Positions 43,407 through 53,003 are shown, numbered from the stretch's first letter. The stretch: DNA of 64,000 nt from CADEDH01 sp050330635 (GCA_050330635.1 JBHJNQ010000057.1:91430-155429), one strand, 5' to 3'. Notes: generated by a model not told the origin, from the letters alone. Numbers and translations: made by a program.

Positions 43407-44870
43407 GTGATCTCGGTGGTGGTCCGTGTCGTGGTGGCAGCGGCGGAGTTGGACCCGTTGGTGAAGGTCGGGGGCCTCGGTGAGGCCACCGCCGGGCTGG
43501 TCCGCCGCCTCGACCAGTTCGGAGTCGACGTCCAGGTCGTCGTGCCCGACTATCCGCTGCCGTTCGCCTCGACCGACGAGTGGTGGGTCGACGTGCCCGA
43601 CTGGGCTGGCGGCCGGGCCCGGGTCCGCACGGCCCGGGTCGACGGGATCGGACCGGTCCACGCCGTCTGGGTGCCCGGCCTCGATCGACCCCACCCCTAC
43701 GTCGACCCCAGAGGCCGGGGCTGGGCCGACAACGACCATCGGTTCTACGCCTTCGGGCTCGCCGTGGCCGGCGTGGCCCACCGGCTCGACGTCGACGTGC
43801 TCCACCTCAACGACTGGCACACGTCCACCGCGGTCGCTGCCTTCCCCCCGGAGCGGACGCTGCTCACGGTACACAACCTGGCGCACCAGGGCGACGGAGA
43901 CCTCGGGTGGCTCCCGGCGCTCGGCGACCGGGCCTCGGCGTTCGAGCACCTCGGCCGGTGCAACCCGCTGGCCGCCGCCATCCGTCTCTGCCACCACGTC
44001 GTCACGGTCAGCCCGGGCTACGCCCGCGAGGTACTGACCCCCGAGCACGGCTGCGGCCTGGAGGGCGAGCTGATGGCCCGGGGCGACCGGTTCGTCGGTA
44101 TCCGCAACGGACTCGACCACCAGCTGTGGGATCCGGCCGATGACCGCTACCTCCCGGCCAACTTCACCGCCGATGACCTGTCGGGAAAGCTCATCTGCCG
44201 CAAGGAGTTGGAGCGCCAGCTCGGCCTCGACGACAGCCCGGCCCCGATCGTGGGCATGGTCAGCCGCTTCGTCGGGCAGAAGGGCATCGACCTGGTCCTC
44301 GAGCTGATGCCCTACCTGGCCACGTTGCCGGCCACGTTGGTGCTGCACGGCAACGGCGATGCCGACTTGCTGGCGGCGGCTGAACGGGCCGTGGACACCG
44401 CCCCGGGGGCGGCTCGCCTCGTCGCCGGCTTCGACGAGGCCTTCGCCCACCTGGTCGTGGCCGGCAGCGACCTGCTGTGCGTCCCCAGCCGGTTCGAACC
44501 CTGCGGCCTGACGCAGATGCAGGCCATGACGTTCGGCACCGTACCCGTGGTGACCCAGGTCGGCGGCCTGGCCGACACGGTCGTCGACATCGACGCCCAT
44601 CCCGACCGGGGCAATGGTTTCGTGGCCGCCCACCCGACGGTCCCCGCCCTGCTCGACGCACTGCACCGCGCCACCCGGGGGTGGCGCAACCGGTGGCGGC
44701 GCCAGGCCCTGCAGCGGCGGGGCATGAGGGCAGACTGGTCGTGGGACACCCCAGGAGCCCGCTACCTCGAGCTCTACGAGCGGCTCGCCGCCGGGGCCGG
44801 CACCCCGTCGCCGTGGCCCGGGACGAAGGACCCTCCCCAAGCGGCACACCGCACGACACCGTGGAGGTGA
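43407..44870 (+). CDS. glgA: Glycogen synthase, GT5 family
   Basis: 487 aa ADP(UDP)-glucose alpha-glucosyltransferase. N-terminal KVGGLGEAT (Lys20, the nucleotide-sugar phosphate loop), DVLHLNDWHT, TVHNLAHQGDGDLGW, then VGMVSRFVGQKGIDLVLE and the C-terminal acceptor/donor block PSRFEPCGLTQMQAMTFGT with TQVGGLADTV. GT-B fold, cytosolic. Several alternative GTG starts lie in the first 20 codons. It is followed after 22 bases by a UspA protein in the same direction. No other glycogen gene is in the window. Confidence 0.92.
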   Translation: MISVVVRVVVAAAELDPLVKVGGLGEATAGLVRRLDQFGVDVQVVVPDYPLPFASTDEWWVDVPDWAGGRARVRTARVDGIGPVHAVWVPGLDRPHPYVDPRGRGWADNDHRFYAFGLAVAGVAHRLDVDVLHLNDWHTSTAVAAFPPERTLLTVHNLAHQGDGDLGWLPALGDRASAFEHLGRCNPLAAAIRLCHHVVTVSPGYAREVLTPEHGCGLEGELMARGDRFVGIRNGLDHQLWDPADDRYLPANFTADDLSGKLICRKELERQLGLDDSPAPIVGMVSRFVGQKGIDLVLELMPYLATLPATLVLHGNGDADLLAAAERAVDTAPGAARLVAGFDEAFAHLVVAGSDLLCVPSRFEPCGLTQMQAMTFGTVPVVTQVGGLADTVVDIDAHPDRGNGFVAAHPTVPALLDALHRATRGWRNRWRRQALQRRGMRADWSWDTPGARYLELYERLAAGAGTPSPWPGTKDPPQAAHRTTPWR

Positions 44871-44892
44871 GCTAGCGAGGAGTGACGACATC

Positions 44893-45723
44893 ATGCAACG
44901 AATCGTCGTAGGTGTGGACGGGTCGACCAATGCGACCGACGCCCTGGCCTGGGCGACGGCGGTGGCCGAGGGCGTCGGGGCCGGGGTGGTGGCTGTTACC
45001 GCCTTCGACAAGCCCTCCATCGAGGTCCCACCCGAAGATCGTCACCAGCTCCGGGCCGAACGCGAAGCGGAGCTGGACCGCTGGATCGCCGCCGTCGACG
45101 GGACCGCCGAGGTACGGCGGGTGGTCAGCGACGGGGACCCACGACAGGTCATCCTGGGCGAGGCCTTGGCCACGGCGGCCGATCTGGTGGTGTTGGGCCA
45201 CGCCGGCGCCAGCGGAGGCCCGGGCTTCCTCCACCTCGGCAGCGTGGTCGAGTACGCCGCCCACCACACCGCGGTGCCCCTTGCGGTGATCCCGGCCGGG
45301 TGGCGGTCGCCGCCGGAGCGGGTGGTCATCGGCGTGGACGGTTCGGCCGAGTCGCTGGCCGCCATCGCCTGGGCCTCCTCGATGGCGCCGCTCCAGCCGG
45401 CCGTCACCGCGGTGCAGGTGGCCGAACCCCTCCTCGAATGGACGCCGGCCAGCAGCCCCGACAACTGGCGTCGGGGGGTGGAACGCGACCTGGCGCAATG
45501 GACGACGCCGCTGACCGAGGCCGGGCTGTCGACCACGGTCGTGGCCAAGCGGAGGCTCCACCCGGCCGATGGGCTACTCGCCGTGGCCGAGGAACGGGCC
45601 GCCGACCTCCTCGTCGTCGGAACCCGGGGTCTCGGCGGCTTCAGGGGCCTGCGGGCCGGCGGGGTGGCCCTCAAGATCCTCCACCGCACCGGGCTGCCCC
45701 TGGTGCTCGTGCCGGTGCCGTGA
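44893..45723 (+). CDS. Universal stress protein, two UspA domains
   Basis: 276 aa with two tandem UspA domains. The first starts RIVVGVDGSTNATDALAWAT and the second RVVIGVDGSAESLAAIAWAS. ATP-loop-like GHAGASGG in domain one and GTRGLGGFRG in domain two lie close to the G-2x-G-9x-G(S/T) pattern, so nucleotide binding is likely. Cytosolic dimer with a role in dormancy or redox stress in actinobacteria. Probably cotranscribed with glgA and ended by the hairpin at 45804-45824. Confidence 0.92.
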   Translation: MQRIVVGVDGSTNATDALAWATAVAEGVGAGVVAVTAFDKPSIEVPPEDRHQLRAEREAELDRWIAAVDGTAEVRRVVSDGDPRQVILGEALATAADLVVLGHAGASGGPGFLHLGSVVEYAAHHTAVPLAVIPAGWRSPPERVVIGVDGSAESLAAIAWASSMAPLQPAVTAVQVAEPLLEWTPASSPDNWRRGVERDLAQWTTPLTEAGLSTTVVAKRRLHPADGLLAVAEERAADLLVVGTRGLGGFRGLRAGGVALKILHRTGLPLVLVPVP

Positions 45724-45803
45724 CCCCGCCCGGGGTTCAGCCGGCCCCACGGCCGTCTGGCGACAACGCCCGAGCGCGCCCATGAGCCCATTCTCGGCTG
45801 CGC

Positions 45804-45824
45804 TATCGACTTCTGGAGTCGATA
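45804..45824. terminator. Perfect 8-bp hairpin between convergent genes
   Basis: TATCGACT (45804-45811) and AGTCGATA (45817-45824) form a perfect stem with a 5-base loop, extended by GCG/CGC outside. It lies 80 bases after the UspA stop and 145 before the polymerase stop, so it can serve both as a bidirectional terminator. A DNA-binding operator is possible but less likely at this place. Confidence 0.5.
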
Positions 45825-45968
45825 ACGCAACGGAGCACACCCCGTGTCGCGTTGTTGCGGCGACCCGCCTGGGGCCGACGCTCGACCGCAGGGCCGGCCA
45901 CCGCTGACGCCGCCACCGGGCGCGGCGACTCCGACCGCCGTCGGGCCGTCGTCTCCGTCGCCTCCGCT

Positions 45969-48401
45969 TCAGCCGGCGGGGTTCCGTGGCACCGCGACGA
46001 CGTCGTCGTCGCCCAGGCTGGGTCGGATGTCGACGTCGGCCCGGGGCACGACATCGGGGCAGAAGCGGAGGGCGGCCTGTTCCATGGCGGCCCGCACGTC
46101 GTCGGCCACGGCGGCGGCGTCGACCCGGCGGCATTCGACGACGATCGAGTCGTGGACGGTCTGCACCGGTCGGGCGTCGTCGTAGCGGCGGAGTCGTTCG
46201 TCGAGGTCGGCGTAGGCCACGAGCATGATGTCGGCCACCGTCCCCTGGATGGGGGCGTTGCGCCAGGCGTTGACCATGACGGCCACCCGTTCCCGGGCCG
46301 CCCGGTACAGCAGGGCGTCGGTAGCGGCGGTGCCGATGGCGGCGGCCACCGCCTCGACGTAGACCAATCGCAGCGGCCGGTGCTCGAAGAGCCGCTCGAT
46401 CACGCCGTCGGGCACGTCGGGGCCGGGGACCGGGGTCAGGTCGAGGGCGTGGTGGCGGGCGAAACCGTTGCGGACCGCGGCCAGGGCCGGATCGGCCGAT
46501 CGGATGGCGTCGGTCACGACCCGGAGGAAGAGCCGGTCGAGGTGGAGGTTGAACTGCTGGCGCCGCCCGGCAACGGTGCGGCTGGCGAAGGTGAACGGGG
46601 CGCCATCCTCGAGGAGGGCCACCGGGGCTGGGTAGTCGACGAGCCAGGCGACCCGGGCCGACAGCTCGTCGCGGTCGGGGGTAGTAGACCACTCGGGGTG
46701 GAGGGCGACGATCTCGTCGACGGTGGGCCACCGACCCTGGGACCGCCGGAGGTCGCGGCGGATCGTCGTCACCGTGGCGTGCCCCCGGGCCAGACGCATC
46801 GTGCACCGCCAGTCGATGGCGGCCGTCTCGTCGCCGATCCGGCGGATCTCGGCGATCCGCTCCTCGGCCCATGCTGCGGTGCCGGGGTAGGTCGCCCGGT
46901 AGCGGGCCAGCAGCTCGCCGGCCTCGTCGACCGTGGTCGGTGCGCCCTCGGCGCTCAGGGTGCGGCTGAGGGCGGCCGCTCCCGAGCCGTAGGCGATACC
47001 GAAGTTGAGGGCCTTGGCCACCTGGCGGAGGTGGGCGAAGCGCTCCGGGTCGGCGGCCCGGAGGGAAGCGGGGTCGAACCCGAACATGCTGGCCGCCGTG
47101 GCCACATGGACGTCGTCACCCCGGGCGAAGGCGTGGCGGAGGGCGTGGTCGTCGCCGACCTGGGCCAGGACCCGGAGCTCGGCCTGGCTGAGGTCGGCGT
47201 GGACGAACACCCGGTCGGGCTGCGCCGGCCGCACGTAGGGCAGCATGCGGGGGGTCAGGTTCTGGGCGTTGGGGTTGCGGCTGGCCAACCGCCCGGTGTT
47301 GGTGCCGACGACCTGGAGGTACTGGGGGTGGAGCCGACCGTCGGGATGGAGGTGGTCGCGGATCGACTCGCCGTAGGTGGTGAGGATCTTGGCGTGGTTG
47401 CGGTACTCGAGGACGGCGCCGCTCAACGGTCCACCGACGTCGCGCAGGACGCCGGCGCCGACCGAGTCGGAGTCGTCAAGGAGACGGGCCACCCCGTGGC
47501 GCCGTTCGCTCCAGGCCAACACCTCGGGCCGGGCGAACCGGTTGAGGGCGTCCTTGACCTGGCGGTCGGACGCCGGATTCCACGTGGGCTCGGTGATGTC
47601 ATCGAAGAGGTTGCCCTGCCCACCGCCGGTCAGGGTGGCGAGGCGGTCGACGGCCGACCGCTGCTTTGCCTCGACGGCGTCGAGCTCGGACCGCCACCCG
47701 TCCCAGTCGAACCACAGGCCGGTCCGTTGCATCCGATCGAGGAACGGCCGGGCCCGCATCTCGATCTCGGCGATCGCCTCCAGTCCGGCCGTTCGCAGGG
47801 CCTCCCGGATCTCGTCGCCCACCCACAGGGTGAGCACGGCGTCGGCGGCGGCGTAGCGGACCTGGTCGGGTGACAGATCGTCGGTGGCGGTGAACGACAC
47901 CTGGATCGTGCCCTTGCCCTCGGCGTCGAGGCCCAGGTAGTGGGCGGTGGCCCACGCCAGACTGTGATACCAGGTGAAACCGCTGCGGCCCTGATGGAGG
48001 AGGGCGTCGGCCAGCTGGGCGTCCCACCATCGGAGGTCGGCGGTGGTGTCCACGCTGGCCCACACGGCCTCGTCGAGCACCCGGGCATCGAAGTCGGCGT
48101 TCCACCCGTCGGCCTCGACCCCGGTCAGCAGGTCGGCGAGGAGCGCCGGGTCGACGTCGCGGGCGTCGACGACGAAGCTCGCCTCGGTGCCGTCGGGGGC
48201 CCTGGTCGCCACCGACATGACCCGGAGCCGGCCCCGGGCGGGGCCGGCGATCGGGACCTCGGTGTCGATCGCCACCCGGCATGCCCCCGCCAGGGACTCG
48301 GCCAGTCGGGGAAGGGCGGCGGCTGCGGCGATCAGATGACAGGGAACGGCGCCCGGGTCGCGGTCGACGGGTCGACGTCGACCGTGCTCGGCTGCTCCCA
48401 T
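45969..48401 (-). CDS. Family A DNA polymerase with N-terminal 3'-5' exonuclease, atypical
   Basis: 810 aa. DnaQ/RNase D-like exonuclease: Exo I DTE (46-48), Exo II NADFD (101-105), Exo III YAAAD (183-187), all carboxylates kept. Polymerase: TNTGRLAS (367-374), motif A HADLSQAELR (Asp403), motif B RQVAKALNFGIAYG (Arg459, Lys463, Tyr471), motif C HDS (750-752) instead of the usual HDE, keeping the essential Asp. No 5' nuclease domain. Between motif B and NAPIQG (about 715) lie roughly 245 residues against about 80 in E. coli Pol I, so two large insertions split the fingers/palm. It resembles the accessory bifunctional polymerases of actinobacteria rather than housekeeping polA, and is longer than those. 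Role in repair or of phage origin is inference. Confidence 0.88.
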   Translation of the reverse strand: MGAAEHGRRRPVDRDPGAVPCHLIAAAAALPRLAESLAGACRVAIDTEVPIAGPARGRLRVMSVATRAPDGTEASFVVDARDVDPALLADLLTGVEADGWNADFDARVLDEAVWASVDTTADLRWWDAQLADALLHQGRSGFTWYHSLAWATAHYLGLDAEGKGTIQVSFTATDDLSPDQVRYAAADAVLTLWVGDEIREALRTAGLEAIAEIEMRARPFLDRMQRTGLWFDWDGWRSELDAVEAKQRSAVDRLATLTGGGQGNLFDDITEPTWNPASDRQVKDALNRFARPEVLAWSERRHGVARLLDDSDSVGAGVLRDVGGPLSGAVLEYRNHAKILTTYGESIRDHLHPDGRLHPQYLQVVGTNTGRLASRNPNAQNLTPRMLPYVRPAQPDRVFVHADLSQAELRVLAQVGDDHALRHAFARGDDVHVATAASMFGFDPASLRAADPERFAHLRQVAKALNFGIAYGSGAAALSRTLSAEGAPTTVDEAGELLARYRATYPGTAAWAEERIAEIRRIGDETAAIDWRCTMRLARGHATVTTIRRDLRRSQGRWPTVDEIVALHPEWSTTPDRDELSARVAWLVDYPAPVALLEDGAPFTFASRTVAGRRQQFNLHLDRLFLRVVTDAIRSADPALAAVRNGFARHHALDLTPVPGPDVPDGVIERLFEHRPLRLVYVEAVAAAIGTAATDALLYRAARERVAVMVNAWRNAPIQGTVADIMLVAYADLDERLRRYDDARPVQTVHDSIVVECRRVDAAAVADDVRAAMEQAALRFCPDVVPRADVDIRPSLGDDDVVAVPRNPAG

Positions 48402-48461
48402 CGCCCCGACCGTAGCCGGACGGGGTGACCGCCTCCGGCCCCGGCGCCCGGTGCCGTCCAG

Positions 48462-48782
48462 ATGCTGTTGGCCGCCAGACGGCGACGCCCTCGAAGTCGA
48501 GGCCGACCGAGAACTGGGAGTCCGTCGTACCCCGACGGAGATCGATGACCGCCAGGCGGCTGTTCTCCTGGAACGTCACGACCGCCAGGTTCTTGTCGTT
48601 GATGTCGTCGAACTCCGGCTCGAGGTCGGTACCGGCGAAGGACAGCGGCCGCCACCGGGGCGAGGTCGGCCGCCCGTGGGTCCACCGGTCGGGTCGGCCC
48701 TTCAGGTCGAGGATGAGGAGGCCGCCGGTCGGGGCCTGGGGGAGGAGGCCGCCGCAGCGACCGTCGGCCGCGCTCGTGACGA
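48462..48782 (-). pseudogene. Esterase-like phytase / choice-of-anchor I propeller fragment
   Basis: Reads DGRCGGLLPQAPTGGLLILD, LKGRPDRWTH, LSFAGTDLEPEFDDINDKNL, AVVTFQENSRLAVIDL. This is a conserved blade region of the large extracellular phytase-esterase/choice-of-anchor I beta-propeller proteins. Only about 105 residues survive, with no signal peptide, N-terminal blades or anchor. It ends abruptly against the PPK2 relic on the other strand at about 48785-48800. Confidence 0.6.
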
Positions 48783-48805
48783 TCACTGGCCAACAGACCC
48801 GGTCG

Positions 48806-48988
48806 ACGGTCGTCCGGTCGAACGACAAGAAGCGGGGACGCCTGGAAGCCATGCGCTTCGTGCTGAGCCGTCTCGATTACCCCGACAAGGATCCCGCGGT
48901 CGCCGTCGCCCCCGATCCGTTGATCGTCGGACCGCCCGACGCCGTCGCCGCCGATGCCGGCGAGGGACCGGCCGGCGGCCGATGGTGA
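48806..48988 (+). pseudogene. Polyphosphate kinase 2 C-terminal fragment
   Basis: Sixty codons read TVVRSNDKKRGRLEAMRFVL, then SRLDYPDKDPAVAVAPDPLI and a short tail to a TGA. This is the end of PPK2 family enzymes (canonical VVRSDDKKRARLNAMRHVLS). The Walker A and B kinase core is absent; upstream sequence belongs to an unrelated, oppositely oriented fragment. Nothing else of note lies in 48989-49097. Confidence 0.75.
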
Positions 48989-49097
48989 CAAGCAAGGATG
49001 ACGGGCCGTATCCAGCCGTCGACAGGGAGGTGAATGTTCGGCCGCGGGTGGTCGAACCGGGCCAGGCGGGTCGGGCGTACAACCTAGTATTGGCCTC

Positions 49098-49934
49098 GTG
49101 ACCGTCGAGCTCCTGATCATCTCCGACACCCATCTGGCGCCCGACCATCGGGCGGCGGGCGCCAATTGGGAGGCCGTCGTCCGGCACGTGGCCGCCGAAC
49201 CACCGCACGCCGTCATCCACCTCGGCGACCTCACGGTCGACGGCTGCGATGACCTCGGCCATCTCCGCCACGCCCGCCGCCATCTAGACCGGCTGGCCGT
49301 TCCCTGGTTCGCCATTCCCGGCAACCACGACCTCGGCGACAACCCGCTGGAGGGTCGGGCGAGTCGCTCCACCATCACCGAGGATCGTCGGGCCCGATGG
49401 CTCGGCGAGATCGGCCCCGACCGGTGGTCGTTCGAGCTCGACGGGTGGACCGTGCTGGCGATCAACGCCCAGCTCCTCGGGTCCGGCCTGCCGGCCGAAG
49501 CGGAGCAGTGGTCGTGGTTCGACGACCAGCTGGGCACGTTGTCCTCTGGGCAGGCGGTGGTCCTAGCCACCCACAAGCCGCTGCTGGCCCCGGGGCCCGA
49601 GCTGGCGACGGCCCCACTTCACCGGTTCAGCCCCGCCGGTGCCGCCGATCGGCTCATGGAGACGCTGGACCGCTTCCCTGGTGGGCTGGTCATGAGCGGC
49701 CACGTCCACCAGTATCGGGTCCTCGACATCGACGGCCGGCGCCATCTCTGGGTCCCCTCGACCTGGGCCACCCTCCCCGACGCGACCCAACCGGTGTTCG
49801 GATTCAAACGCACCGGTGCGGTGGCGGTGCACCTCGGACCCGCCGGGCCGGCCCGGGCGTCTCTGGTCGAGCCGCCGGGCCTGAGCCAGGGAACGATCGG
49901 TGTCGACGTGGCCGATCCCTACACCCACCGCTGA
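49098..49934 (+). CDS. Calcineurin-like metallophosphoesterase (CpdA-like)
   Basis: 278 aa, GTG start. Five metallophosphoesterase motifs in order: ISDTHLAP (D-x-H), HLGDLTVDG (GD), AIPGNHDLGD (GNHD), VVLATHKPLLAP (H), and VMSGHVHQYR (GHxH). A dinuclear metal site is therefore complete. Class III cAMP phosphodiesterase-like, but many members act on other phosphodiesters. No signal peptide. Convergent with an SDR gene. Confidence 0.9.
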   Translation: MTVELLIISDTHLAPDHRAAGANWEAVVRHVAAEPPHAVIHLGDLTVDGCDDLGHLRHARRHLDRLAVPWFAIPGNHDLGDNPLEGRASRSTITEDRRARWLGEIGPDRWSFELDGWTVLAINAQLLGSGLPAEAEQWSWFDDQLGTLSSGQAVVLATHKPLLAPGPELATAPLHRFSPAGAADRLMETLDRFPGGLVMSGHVHQYRVLDIDGRRHLWVPSTWATLPDATQPVFGFKRTGAVAVHLGPAGPARASLVEPPGLSQGTIGVDVADPYTHR

Positions 49935-49993
49935 GCGGCCCGACACCGAGCGGCCCGGGCCCGGTGTCGTGATCACCCTCGGCGACGGGCCCC

Positions 49994-50737
49994 TCAGCTG
50001 ATGCTGCGGCCGCCGTCGACGTCGAGGCAGACCCCGGTCAGGAAGCTCGACTCGTCGGCGGCCAGGAACATCACGGCGTTGGCCACGTCGTCGGGCACCG
50101 CCCGGCGGCCCATGGGGATGCCCTCGATGACGGCCCGCTCGACCGCCTCGGCCAGTTCGGGGCGACCGGTGGCCGTCAGGTCGAACCCGGTGGCAGACGA
50201 GACCGGGGCCACGCAGTTGAACCGGATGCCGGGGGCGAACTCCTCGGCCAGGCCCTTGGTGAGCGTGATGACGGCGGCCTTGGAGGCGTTGTAGGGGGTG
50301 AACCCCTTGCGAGGGCGGCGGCCGCCGATCGATGCGGTGCTGACGACGGCGCTGCCGGGCGGCATGTGGGGGGTGAAGTACTTGACGGCGAAGTAGACGC
50401 TGCGGACGTTGACGGTCCACATCAGGTCGAAGTGCTCGGTCGACACCCTCGTCGTGTAGGCCGCCGGGTGGGGCAGACCGGCGTTGGTGGCCACGATGTC
50501 GATGCCGCCCCACTCGTCGGCCACGAGCTGGGCCAGCTCGGCGTGGGCGTCCTCGCTGGTGACGTCGAGCGGGAACGACATCGCCCCATCGAGCCCGGCG
50601 GCCACCGCCTCGGCCCCGGCGGCGTCGATGTCGGTGACCATGACCCTGGCTCCCCGCTCGGCGAAGCCCTCGCAGATGGCCCGTCCGAAGCCGGCGGCCC
50701 CACCGGTCACGATCACCCGCTTGTCGTCGAATCGCAT
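49994..50737 (-). CDS. Classical SDR oxidoreductase
   Basis: 247 aa. Cofactor site VIVTGGAAGFGRAICEGFAE (TGxxxGxG variant), VTDIDAAGAEAV with the acidic residue preferring NAD, NAG motif ATNAGLP, catalytic Ser region STASIGGRR and active-site YNASK (Y-x-x-x-K), ending DVDGGRSIS. Hydroxyacyl-CoA or alcohol dehydrogenase role in the surrounding catabolic genes is likely but unspecific. Monocistronic. Confidence 0.92.
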   Translation of the reverse strand: MRFDDKRVIVTGGAAGFGRAICEGFAERGARVMVTDIDAAGAEAVAAGLDGAMSFPLDVTSEDAHAELAQLVADEWGGIDIVATNAGLPHPAAYTTRVSTEHFDLMWTVNVRSVYFAVKYFTPHMPPGSAVVSTASIGGRRPRKGFTPYNASKAAVITLTKGLAEEFAPGIRFNCVAPVSSATGFDLTATGRPELAEAVERAVIEGIPMGRRAVPDDVANAVMFLAADESSFLTGVCLDVDGGRSIS

Positions 50738-50851
50738 GTGCGCTCCCTGGTTCGCTGCCGTGGCCGGCTCCGATGCCGGCGTCGCAGGCCTATCGCCGGT
50801 TGCTGCCGGCCGTCAACCCGGTGCGCCGATTGGAGCGCGCCGCGCAGTCGG

Positions 50852-52312
50852 TCACCCCTCGGGTCCGGCAACGAGGTTGCGGATGTAGGTGATCAGTTGC
50901 TCCTCCGCCGCCGGGTCGTGACCGACGGCCACGTCGTCCCAACGGCGGCGGACGTCGTCCAGCACCTCGGCCGTGAGCTGACCGGTCTTGGCTGCCGCCT
51001 CCACGGCGGCCAGGGCCACGGCCACCGCTTGTTGGCGATCGCCGCGGGCGGCGACGGCCTCGGCGGTCTCGATCAATCGGAGGGCCAGGGTGTCGGCCCC
51101 TACCCTGGCCTCGATGCGTGTCGTCCTGACCCGCTCGATGATCCGTCCGGTGCCGAGGGCCCCCAGGAATGCGGCCAGGATGGCCAGACCGAGCCAGTTC
51201 GGAAACCGGGCCAGCACGGCCAGGAGGGATCCCCCGACCCAGGCCAACTCGAGTCGCGTCTCGAGCGCGGCGTAGGCCATCCCCCGCCGGGCGTGGGGGG
51301 CCTCGGTCTGGATGACCCCGTCGAAGGCCCGACGCCCGGTGCTGCCGGCGAGACCCAGGGCGATGGCGAGGGCCACGATGGTGGACGGGTGGACACGGAG
51401 GGCGGCGATGGCGGCCACTACGGCGGGAGCGAGGATGGAGGCGGTGAGGACCCGACGCTCGGGCCAGTGCCGATGCAGCCACGACGACAGGTAGGTCCCG
51501 GCGAAGCCGGCGATCGCCCCGGCGGCCAGCACCGCCCCCAGGACCCAGGGCGGTTGGCCCGACGCCTTGAGGGCGAAACCGACGTGGAAGAGCACGAACC
51601 CGGCGGCGGCCCGGAGGGCGGCCATAGCGGCCGTGGCGGCCATGATGCCGGGACTGTGCATCTCGGTCGACTCGACGATGGGTGACACCGGCGTCGTCGT
51701 CCGCTGAGCGGGAATCCGCAGCGCGGCCACCGCTCCCAGGACGAAGAAGAGCGCACCGAGGCGCGCCACCCAGGCGGCGTCACCGACGCGCAGCACCACC
51801 AGCCCGATACCGGAGGCGACGAAGCCGGAGATCGTGCCGACCCGGGCCAGACGCGAGTTGACGACGACGAGATGACTGCGATCGTCGACGAGAGAGGGAA
51901 CGAGGGCGTTGCTGCCGACGCCGTAGACCTTGGCCAGGACGACGATGACGAAGGCCTGGGGGTACAGCAGGAGCGTCTTGAGCTGGGTGGCCAACAGCAG
52001 GGCGATCGCGGCCCGCCCGACCAGCGACCCGAGGAGAATGGCCCGGTGACCGCCCCGGAGGGTGTCGATGACGGGGCCGATCAAGGGGGCGAGGATGGCG
52101 AACGGGGCCATGGTGAGGGCCAGGTAGAGCAGGATGCTGGGGCGGGCGGCGTCGACGCTGACGTTGAAGAACAACGACCCGACGAGCGACAGGGCGAACA
52201 GGGCCTGGCCGCCGCTGTTGAACGCCTGGACGGGGACCAGGGTCCGTGCCGCGGCGTCGCCCAGCAGCGACCGGTCGGCGGGGTAGGGCGTGCCGGCACC
52301 GGTGGAGCTCAT
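50852..52312 (-). CDS. MFS transporter
   Basis: 486 aa. About twelve membrane segments (for example ILLYLALTMAPFAILAPLIG, FVIVVLAKVYGVGSNALVPS, ALRAAAGFVLFHVGFALKAS), then a soluble C-terminal extension of about 90 residues (LIETAEAVAARGDRQQAVAV onward). The PLIGPVIDTLRGGHRAILLG loop is the usual MFS A-motif region. The substrate cannot be predicted. ATG 52312 overlaps the stop of the upstream lipoprotein (ATGA), so the pair is translationally coupled. Confidence 0.85.
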   Translation of the reverse strand: MSSTGAGTPYPADRSLLGDAAARTLVPVQAFNSGGQALFALSLVGSLFFNVSVDAARPSILLYLALTMAPFAILAPLIGPVIDTLRGGHRAILLGSLVGRAAIALLLATQLKTLLLYPQAFVIVVLAKVYGVGSNALVPSLVDDRSHLVVVNSRLARVGTISGFVASGIGLVVLRVGDAAWVARLGALFFVLGAVAALRIPAQRTTTPVSPIVESTEMHSPGIMAATAAMAALRAAAGFVLFHVGFALKASGQPPWVLGAVLAAGAIAGFAGTYLSSWLHRHWPERRVLTASILAPAVVAAIAALRVHPSTIVALAIALGLAGSTGRRAFDGVIQTEAPHARRGMAYAALETRLELAWVGGSLLAVLARFPNWLGLAILAAFLGALGTGRIIERVRTTRIEARVGADTLALRLIETAEAVAARGDRQQAVAVALAAVEAAAKTGQLTAEVLDDVRRRWDDVAVGHDPAAEEQLITYIRNLVAGPEG

Positions 52313-52836
52313 GGGTCGGTGACGAACCCCTCGGGGGCGATGGGCTCGGGATCGCCGACGATGGCCCAGGTCCCGTCGCCCTGAAGGCTGAGCTCGTAGC
52401 CGAAGGCCGCCACGTCGCCTTCGCGTACGTAGAACTCACCTCGGAGGGTGGCCCCCCCGTCGACGACGACCGGCCCGAGGCCGACGAGGAGGCCGTCGCC
52501 CCGGACCGGCCGATGGGGCTCGTCGGCCTCGATCGCCTCCGCCAGGTCGTCGATGAAGCGGATCTCGTAGTCGTCGGCGAACGCCGCCACCACGTCGACC
52601 TGGACCGCGAGGGGGATCAGGGCCCCCAGGCCCTCGACGTACAGCACGGGCGATCCTTGCGAATCGTCGAGCTCGACCACGGAGCGGTCGACGAGGTCGG
52701 CGATGACCGATCGGTACACGGCGACGTCGCGGGCGGTGGTGTCCTCCCCGGTGTCGCGGCTGCAGGCGGTGGCGAGGCCGACGAGAACGCACAAGGCGGC
52801 CACAACCAGCACACGGGCGAGCGAGCGAGTCACCAT
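52309..52836 (-). CDS. Small lipoprotein coupled to the MFS gene
   Basis: 175 aa. Signal sequence MVTRSLARVLVVAALCVLVG ending in lipobox GLATAC, then a globular extracytoplasmic domain with DRSVVELDDSQGSPVLYVEG and a C-terminal beta-rich WAIVGDPEPIAPEGF. Family not recognised. The 4-base overlap with the transporter suggests it assists uptake or export at the membrane surface. Confidence 0.7.
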   Translation of the reverse strand: MVTRSLARVLVVAALCVLVGLATACSRDTGEDTTARDVAVYRSVIADLVDRSVVELDDSQGSPVLYVEGLGALIPLAVQVDVVAAFADDYEIRFIDDLAEAIEADEPHRPVRGDGLLVGLGPVVVDGGATLRGEFYVREGDVAAFGYELSLQGDGTWAIVGDPEPIAPEGFVTDP

Positions 52837-53003
52837 GGGCCCGACGCTATCGGCCCGGCGGAGGGCGGGGCCGGTCACCGGGGGCGGCGCCCCGGGTGAC
52901 GGTTGTGTTGCGATTCGCCGACGGGTGTCATCGACGGGGCACCAGCGCGCTCCTGCTTCACGTCTCAAGCCGTGACGAACCCGACGACGAAAGGGACCCA
53001 ACC

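Noticed and set aside
45804..45824. SOS/LexA operator
   Set aside because: The palindrome does not fit the actinobacterial SOS consensus and sits between two convergent gene ends.
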